Source: Spirochaetia bacterium (GTDB lineage: Bacteria > Spirochaetota > Spirochaetia > Treponematales > Treponemataceae). Taken from it: a stretch of DNA of 9,681 bases. The first letter of the stretch is position 1. Every line of letters begins with the position of its first letter. Shown here in pieces: positions 5,856 through 9,681 of the stretch. The stretch spans positions 1 to 9,681 of the forward strand of contig CAAGIZ010000160.1 of the NCBI GenBank assembly GCA_900770075.1, given 5' to 3'. The notes beneath the pieces are model-generated. The model did no database searches and was not told the origin of the DNA. It saw nothing but the letters and a program-made list of their open reading frames with translations. Position numbers and translations under genes: made by a program.

Positions 5856-6973
5856 TTAAATCGTCAAAAAAACTTTTTCTTCTGATTTTTGTCTTTTTTT
5901 CTGGCTTTGCCGGGCTGGTTTTTGCAGAAGAGCAGGGCTTTTCGAGGGGGACTTTGGTTGCGGGGGATGAGTCTGAGGATGCAGGGGATTTTGACGTTGG
6001 TCTGATGGCGGATTTGGACGCAGATTTTGAGCCGGATTTTTTTCTTGACGTCGAACCCCTCTTCGGGCTCAAAAACGGTCTGGTCGATGAATACGTTTTT
6101 TTGAAAAATTCCGCCTACAGCAGCGACAAATTGAGTGAACTTAACTGGGACATTAAAAACCAGTTTTTTGTCGGGGCAAATTTTAAGGCGGTCTATAAGT
6201 GCCTTTTTTTAAAGACTGGCTTTAAGGCGGGACTTTCTGCAATCTCTTCAAAAAGCGGCTTAATGAAGGACTCTGACTGGCTGAATGTGGATATGGACGG
6301 AGCCGGTAACTACCAGTACAAGACAAATTATTCTGAAAGCGACAACCACATCGACTACGATTTTTCTACCTTTATCGAAGCGGGAGGGCGTTTTAAGTTT
6401 TTTAGGGAAAAAAATGTCCGTGTAAATCTCTGCCCGTTTTTGGGTTTTGAATACCAGATTTTTAAGTTTACGGCAACAGACGGAACGGCCTGGTACGGCA
6501 ACATTCTCTCCGGGGGATATCGGGCGGAGTGGAATGACGTTTCCAACAGAACGGTTGGAACTTTTTCCGGGGACGTTATTTCCTACAAGCGGCAGAATTT
6601 TATCCTGTGGCTGGGCGGCAACCTTGAATTTGAACTTCCTTACAATTTTGTTCTTGGAGCGGGGATAAAGGTTTCTCCCTGGGTCTATTCTGAATCTGTG
6701 GACAACCACTGGCTAAGGTCGTGGGACTTTCTTGACGCAGTTTCCGGTTTTTTCAGCATAATGGATATAAGTTTTTCGGCAGAATACAAATTCACTCCCA
6801 AAACTTCAATCTGCCTGAACGCCGACTGGCTTTGTTCCAGACTTTTGAGGGGAGACGATTACCAGAAATCCCATTCTGCGGACATCTGGGAAAAAAGTCC
6901 CGATGCAGACGGTGGTGCGGCTCAAAAATATCTGAATTTTTATATTTCTTTTAGGTACAGATTTTTGGATTAA
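5852..6973 (+). CDS. Omptin-like outer-membrane aspartyl protease
   Basis: This 373-aa protein has a signal peptide ending V-F-A before Glu26. Residues 26-66 are an Asp/Glu-rich segment absent from OmpT. A barrel matching OmpT by eye runs to the C-terminal aromatic strand 'NFYISFRYRFLD'. The match starts at 'DEYVFLKNSAYSSDKLSELNWDIKN' (79-103; OmpT 'ERVYLAEEGGRKVSQLDWKFNN'). The first catalytic pair is Asp140/Asp142 in 'LMKDSDWLN' (OmpT Asp83/Asp85 in 'MVDQDWMD'); the second is Asp284/His286 in 'SVDNHW' (OmpT Asp210/His212). 'GFEYQIFKFTATDGT' and 'ISYKRQNF' mirror OmpT 'GYQESRYSFTARGG' and 'IGYKQRFK'. All four catalytic residues are present, so an active surface protease cleaving extracellular peptides or proteins is likely; specificity is unknown. 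The ATG lies in the ATGA overlap with the RluA stop, with GGAG (5840-5843) as Shine-Dalgarno. Confidence 0.85.
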   Translation: MIKSSKKLFLLIFVFFSGFAGLVFAEEQGFSRGTLVAGDESEDAGDFDVGLMADLDADFEPDFFLDVEPLFGLKNGLVDEYVFLKNSAYSSDKLSELNWDIKNQFFVGANFKAVYKCLFLKTGFKAGLSAISSKSGLMKDSDWLNVDMDGAGNYQYKTNYSESDNHIDYDFSTFIEAGGRFKFFREKNVRVNLCPFLGFEYQIFKFTATDGTAWYGNILSGGYRAEWNDVSNRTVGTFSGDVISYKRQNFILWLGGNLEFELPYNFVLGAGIKVSPWVYSESVDNHWLRSWDFLDAVSGFFSIMDISFSAEYKFTPKTSICLNADWLCSRLLRGDDYQKSHSADIWEKSPDADGGAAQKYLNFYISFRYRFLD

Positions 6974-6991
6974 GGTGTAAAATAAGGTAAA

Positions 6992-7071
6992 CGGGAAGCC
7001 CGTAAAACTACAGTTCGTAAAACTTCAGTTTTCGAGGTAATTTTTAAAAATTCCCGAATATGGAGGCTTTT
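6992..7071 (+). promoter_or_regulatory. Leader of the cytidylate-kinase-like gene: tandem 15-bp repeat, small hairpins and Shine-Dalgarno
   Basis: After a mini-hairpin CGGG-AAG-CCCG (6992-7002) come two abutting copies of CGTAAAACTWCAGTT (7001-7015 and 7016-7030, one mismatch). The second copy runs into the palindrome AAAACT-TC-AGTTTT. A further palindrome ATTTTTAAAAAT (7040-7051) follows, then GGAGG (7062-7066), 5 nt before the ATG at 7072. The hairpins could end the omptin transcript weakly, or the tandem repeat could be a protein-binding site; neither is shown. The promoter for the kinase-like gene is not clear. Confidence 0.45.
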
Positions 7072-7710
7072 ATGAAAAAAATAATCACAATCAGCAGGGA
7101 GTACGGCTCCGGCGGAAGGCTTATCGGCAAACTGGTTGCAGAAAACTTAGGTTATTCCTTTTTTGACAGGGAAATAATCGACATGGCCGCACAGGAAAGC
7201 GGTCTTTCCCCGGAATTCATAAAAAAGACCGAACAAAATCTTTCTTCCGGCTTTCTTTACAACCTTCTTTTAGGAACGAGCTATTCCGGCTCCAACGGCA
7301 CCCCTTCTTCGCTGAACGGAAATCAAATGCTCCCCCTTGCAGACCAGGTTTTTAATGCCGAGCGCAAAGTTATTCTGGATCTGGCAAAAAAAGGCTCCTG
7401 CGTAATCGTCGGACGCTGTGCAGACTACATCCTCAACACCAGCGAAGAAATCGATTCAAAAGAGCTTTTAAATGTCTTTATCTATGGAGATTTAGAAGAA
7501 AAACTCAAGCGCATAGAAGAACTGTACAAGGAACCGGAACAGGCCGCAAAAAAGACCATTCAGCAAATCGACAAAAGGCGGGCAAACCACTACAACACCT
7601 TTACGGAGGCAACCTGGGGCGACCGCAAAAATTACGATTTGATGATTAACAGTTCTACAGCCGGAATCGAAGAAACTGCAAGGATAATTGCAGAAATCGC
7701 CCGAAAATAA
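7072..7710 (+). CDS. Cytidylate-kinase-like family protein
   Basis: This 212-aa soluble P-loop protein is of the cytidylate-kinase-like family (Cytidylate_kin2 type), often found besides the true cmk gene. 'ITISREYGSGGRLIGKLVAENLGY' at 5-28 holds the nucleotide-binding loop (G-S-G-G-R). 'FFDREIIDMAAQESGL' (30-45) and 'SCVIVGRCADYIL' (109-121) are the other family hallmarks. 'DKRRANHYNTFTEATWGDRKNYDLMINS' (167-194) forms the lid and final strand. It probably transfers phosphate from ATP to a nucleotide-like substrate, but the substrate of this subgroup is not established. I choose the ATG at 7072 over the one at 7060: GGAGG (7062-7066) is correctly spaced only for 7072, and homologues begin 'MKKIITISREYGSGG'. 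The gene converges with the HlyC-type gene across a 6-bp gap with no visible terminator. Confidence 0.9.
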   Translation: MKKIITISREYGSGGRLIGKLVAENLGYSFFDREIIDMAAQESGLSPEFIKKTEQNLSSGFLYNLLLGTSYSGSNGTPSSLNGNQMLPLADQVFNAERKVILDLAKKGSCVIVGRCADYILNTSEEIDSKELLNVFIYGDLEEKLKRIEELYKEPEQAAKKTIQQIDKRRANHYNTFTEATWGDRKNYDLMINSSTAGIEETARIIAEIARK

Positions 7711-7716
7711 TCGTGC

Positions 7717-8997
7717 TTACGGCAGGGTAATCCGCACGCTCTTGATTCTCCTGCGGCTCTGGTCTTCGATTTTGTAAAGGACATCATTGCGGCGGATTGT
7801 CTCTCCGGCTTCTGGAATAGCATCAAACTGTTCCAAAAGCCACCCTGCCAGAGTATCGTAATCGTCGCTCACCAGTTCCAGTTTTAAAAGCTCGTTTACG
7901 TCGTCAATCTTCATATCGCCGGGAACAATAAATTCCTTTGACGTAACGGGCACTATGAGAGTTTCCGGGGGAATATCGGACTGTTCCCCGTGTACGCTGT
8001 GACCAAAAACAGCCCGCATTATGTCGTCCATGGTTACAATTCCGATGTTCGAACCGTTTTCATCAACTGCAACGGCAAAATTCACGTTTTCCTTTCTGAA
8101 TTTCTGCAAAAGCTCAGTAGCCGTAATGGTTTCCGGAATAAAAAGAGCCGGACGCATGCAGCGGACAGCCAGATTTCTTGATTTTTTAAGGGAAGTATCT
8201 GCCAGAAGAACGTTTTTATAGTAGAGGACTCCAAGCACATCCTCAAAAGACCCCCGGCAGACAGGAAGCCTGCTGTAACCGGTTTTTGCAAAAATCTCGG
8301 CAATTTCGTCATAAGAGGCATCTTCCGGCACAAATTCAACCTGACTCTTGTGGCGCATTATGTCGTGCACCTTCAGGTCGGTAAATTCAAAAATCTTGTA
8401 AAGCATCTTCTTTTCGCTGCTTTCAAGGGTGCCTTCGTTTTCGCCTACGGCAATCAGGGACTTCAATTCTTCTTCGGTGATGAGTTCCCTGGTTTCCGTT
8501 ACAAAGCGGGTCAGAAGTTTAGTGATAAAATCCGTAATCTTTGAAAAAAGCCAGACAATTGGAAAAAGCAGTTTTTCAAGGAAAATCAGCGGTCTGGAAA
8601 AAAGCCCCGCCACAGAAACAGGATAAACCGCCGCAACAGTCTTGGGCATGATTTCGCCAAAAACGATTAGAATAAAAGAAATTACAATCGTTGCATAAGC
8701 GGAGCCGGAGTTTCCTGCCAGTTTTATGGCAACAGTTGCTGCAAGCCCCGAAGCAAGGGAAGTTACAAAATTTATTCCAATCAGTATGAGGGAAAGGAGT
8801 TTGTTAGTATCTTTTTTTAAAAACTGAATTCTCTTTGCCGGAGTATTCTTTTTGCCGCCGTCTTTTTTCAGCATCTGGTGCAAAGTAACACGGGTAATCG
8901 ACAGAAAGGCAGTTTCGCTGGCTGCAAAAAACGCAACTATAAAAACCAGGGCAATGTCGGCAAGAACCGGAAGAACAATCTCTGCAAAAACGCTCAT
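7717..8997 (-). CDS. CNNM/CBS/CorC-HlyC domain membrane protein (hemolysin-family, TlyC-like)
   Basis: This 426-aa inner-membrane protein has an N-terminal CNNM (DUF21) domain, residues 1 to about 170. It contains hydrophobic segments near 8-26, 66-92, 100-117 and 130-150, with signatures 'ASETAFLSITR' (26-36) and 'GEIMPKT' (114-120). A CBS pair follows (about 211-270, 'HDIMRHKSQVEFVPEDAS'; and 278-333, ending 'IGIVTMDDIMRAVFG'). The CorC/HlyC domain covers about 345-424 ('DDYDTLAGWLLEQF…IPEAGE'). Such proteins are linked to Mg2+ or other divalent-cation export in other bacteria; the 'hemolysin' name is historical. The ATG directly follows the TAG of the upstream paralogue, with Shine-Dalgarno GGAGGTGA (minus strand, 9005-9012) inside that gene's last codons, so the two are translationally coupled. 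Confidence 0.93.
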   Translation of the reverse strand: MSVFAEIVLPVLADIALVFIVAFFAASETAFLSITRVTLHQMLKKDGGKKNTPAKRIQFLKKDTNKLLSLILIGINFVTSLASGLAATVAIKLAGNSGSAYATIVISFILIVFGEIMPKTVAAVYPVSVAGLFSRPLIFLEKLLFPIVWLFSKITDFITKLLTRFVTETRELITEEELKSLIAVGENEGTLESSEKKMLYKIFEFTDLKVHDIMRHKSQVEFVPEDASYDEIAEIFAKTGYSRLPVCRGSFEDVLGVLYYKNVLLADTSLKKSRNLAVRCMRPALFIPETITATELLQKFRKENVNFAVAVDENGSNIGIVTMDDIMRAVFGHSVHGEQSDIPPETLIVPVTSKEFIVPGDMKIDDVNELLKLELVSDDYDTLAGWLLEQFDAIPEAGETIRRNDVLYKIEDQSRRRIKSVRITLP

Positions 8998-9681
8998 CTA
9001 TTCTTCACCTCCAGCCACTCTGGTACAGCGGACGCTTTCAATCCGCCGTCTGTCCATAGATTTAACTTCAAAACGGTAGTCGCCCACTTCGATGAACTCA
9101 CCGGGAACAGGAATCTGCCCCAATTTTTCGCAGATATAGCCGGCAATGGTTTCGTTGTCGCGGCTTTCCAGTTTTATGTGCAGTTCGTCCGCCAGATCCA
9201 TAAGCCTTGCGCTTCCGTCCAGCATATTGTCGTCAGGATTTTTTATGTGCACGGAAGTAGAATCTCCCGCCTTCTGAAAATCATCCGCAATGGCACCAAA
9301 AATCTCCCGTTCAATGTCTTCGGTGGTCAAAATTCCGTCAGTTCCAGAATACTCATCAATTACAATAGCAAAACTCTGCTTGCTTTTGCGCATCATCTCC
9401 TGAATGGAAGACATTCTGGTAGTTCCGGGGATAAAAAGCGGAGGACGCATGAGTTTTTCCACTGAAAATTCGCTCCTGGAATCCCTGAAAAGAAGCAGAT
9501 CCTTTACATAAAGCACGCCCAGAATGTTGTCAATTCCGTCTTCAGCATAGACAGGGAAGCGGCTTATGCGGGTGCGCTCAGAAAGCTGGATAATATCCCG
9601 GTAGGAAGCCGTTGTTTCGATTCCTACAACATCCCGTCTGGGCACCATAATGTCCGTTGCATTTAAGTCCGTAAACTTAAA
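8998..9681 (-). CDS. CBS/CorC-HlyC domain protein, paralogue of the downstream gene (5' part outside window)
   Basis: The frame stays open to the right edge: before the apparent Met at 9648 it reads FKFTDLNATDI, matching 'FEFTDLKVHDIM' in the downstream paralogue. Met9648 is therefore internal and the gene is partial, with 227 residues visible. They cover the CBS pair ('ISRFPVYAEDGIDNILGVLYVKDLL' and 'FAIVIDEYSGTDGILTTEDIEREIFG') and the CorC/HlyC domain ('NETIAGYICEKLGQIPVPGEFIEVGDYRFEV'). A CNNM membrane domain upstream is expected from the family but cannot be seen. The last codons, GGA GGT GAA GAA TAG, double as the Shine-Dalgarno of the downstream gene. The two paralogues share order and length of domains but differ widely in sequence, which points to an old duplication. 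Heteromer formation or different cation preferences are possible. Confidence 0.93.
   Translation of the reverse strand, partial: FKFTDLNATDIMVPRRDVVGIETTASYRDIIQLSERTRISRFPVYAEDGIDNILGVLYVKDLLLFRDSRSEFSVEKLMRPPLFIPGTTRMSSIQEMMRKSKQSFAIVIDEYSGTDGILTTEDIEREIFGAIADDFQKAGDSTSVHIKNPDDNMLDGSARLMDLADELHIKLESRDNETIAGYICEKLGQIPVPGEFIEVGDYRFEVKSMDRRRIESVRCTRVAGGEE

Noticed and set aside
7060..7071. Alternative ATG for the cytidylate-kinase-like gene at 7060.
   Set aside because: The GGAGG at 7062-7066 would lie inside the coding sequence and is ideally spaced for the ATG at 7072, which matches the family N-terminus.

Overview
The window looks like chromosomal DNA from a spirochaete of the genus Treponema or a close relative. 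It is AT-rich, with A/T-tract-filled intergenic DNA. It carries exported beta-barrel-type proteins with 'MKK…AFA|D' signal peptides, an Rpn-family PD-(D/E)XK nuclease gene of the kind treponemes keep in many copies, a cytidylate-kinase-like protein and two CNNM/HlyC (TlyC-like) proteins. The species assignment is inference from family content, since no rRNA or marker gene is present.

Layout, left to right. (1) 1-3060: two tandem, related outer-membrane-type genes (212-1405 and 1450-2838, +) ending in a strong intrinsic terminator (2881-2917). The pair is bracketed by a GC-rich repeat in inverted orientation: 1-68 is the exact reverse complement of 2936-3003, and the left copy is cut by the window edge. 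(2) 3061-3612: a low-content intergenic stretch, then a solo XRE/HTH regulator (+) whose ATG lies almost on top of its predicted transcription start. (3) 3668-4832 (-): an Rpn-family nuclease/putative transposase gene split into two frames. The break coincides with a roughly 127-bp cassette of three consecutive hairpins inserted just after the nuclease active-site region. (4) 5088-6973 (+): an RluA-type pseudouridine synthase, predicted leaderless behind an extended -10 promoter. It overlaps by 4 nt (ATGA) an omptin-like outer-membrane protease with all four catalytic residues. (5) 7072-7710 (+): a cytidylate-kinase-like P-loop protein with a strong Shine-Dalgarno and a tandem 15-bp repeat upstream. 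(6) 7717 to the right edge (-): two tandem CNNM/CBS/CorC-HlyC genes, the upstream one cut by the window end.

There is no obvious single pathway across the window; it is a mosaic of small independent units. Three things deserve attention. One is the hairpin cassette that breaks the Rpn gene. Another is the inverted-repeat bracket around the outer-membrane gene pair. The third is the contrast between two apparently leaderless genes (TATAA, T-tract, ATG, no Shine-Dalgarno) and neighbours with textbook ribosome binding sites. The omptin in a lineage generally considered to lack lipopolysaccharide is biologically odd, because enterobacterial omptins need LPS for activity.
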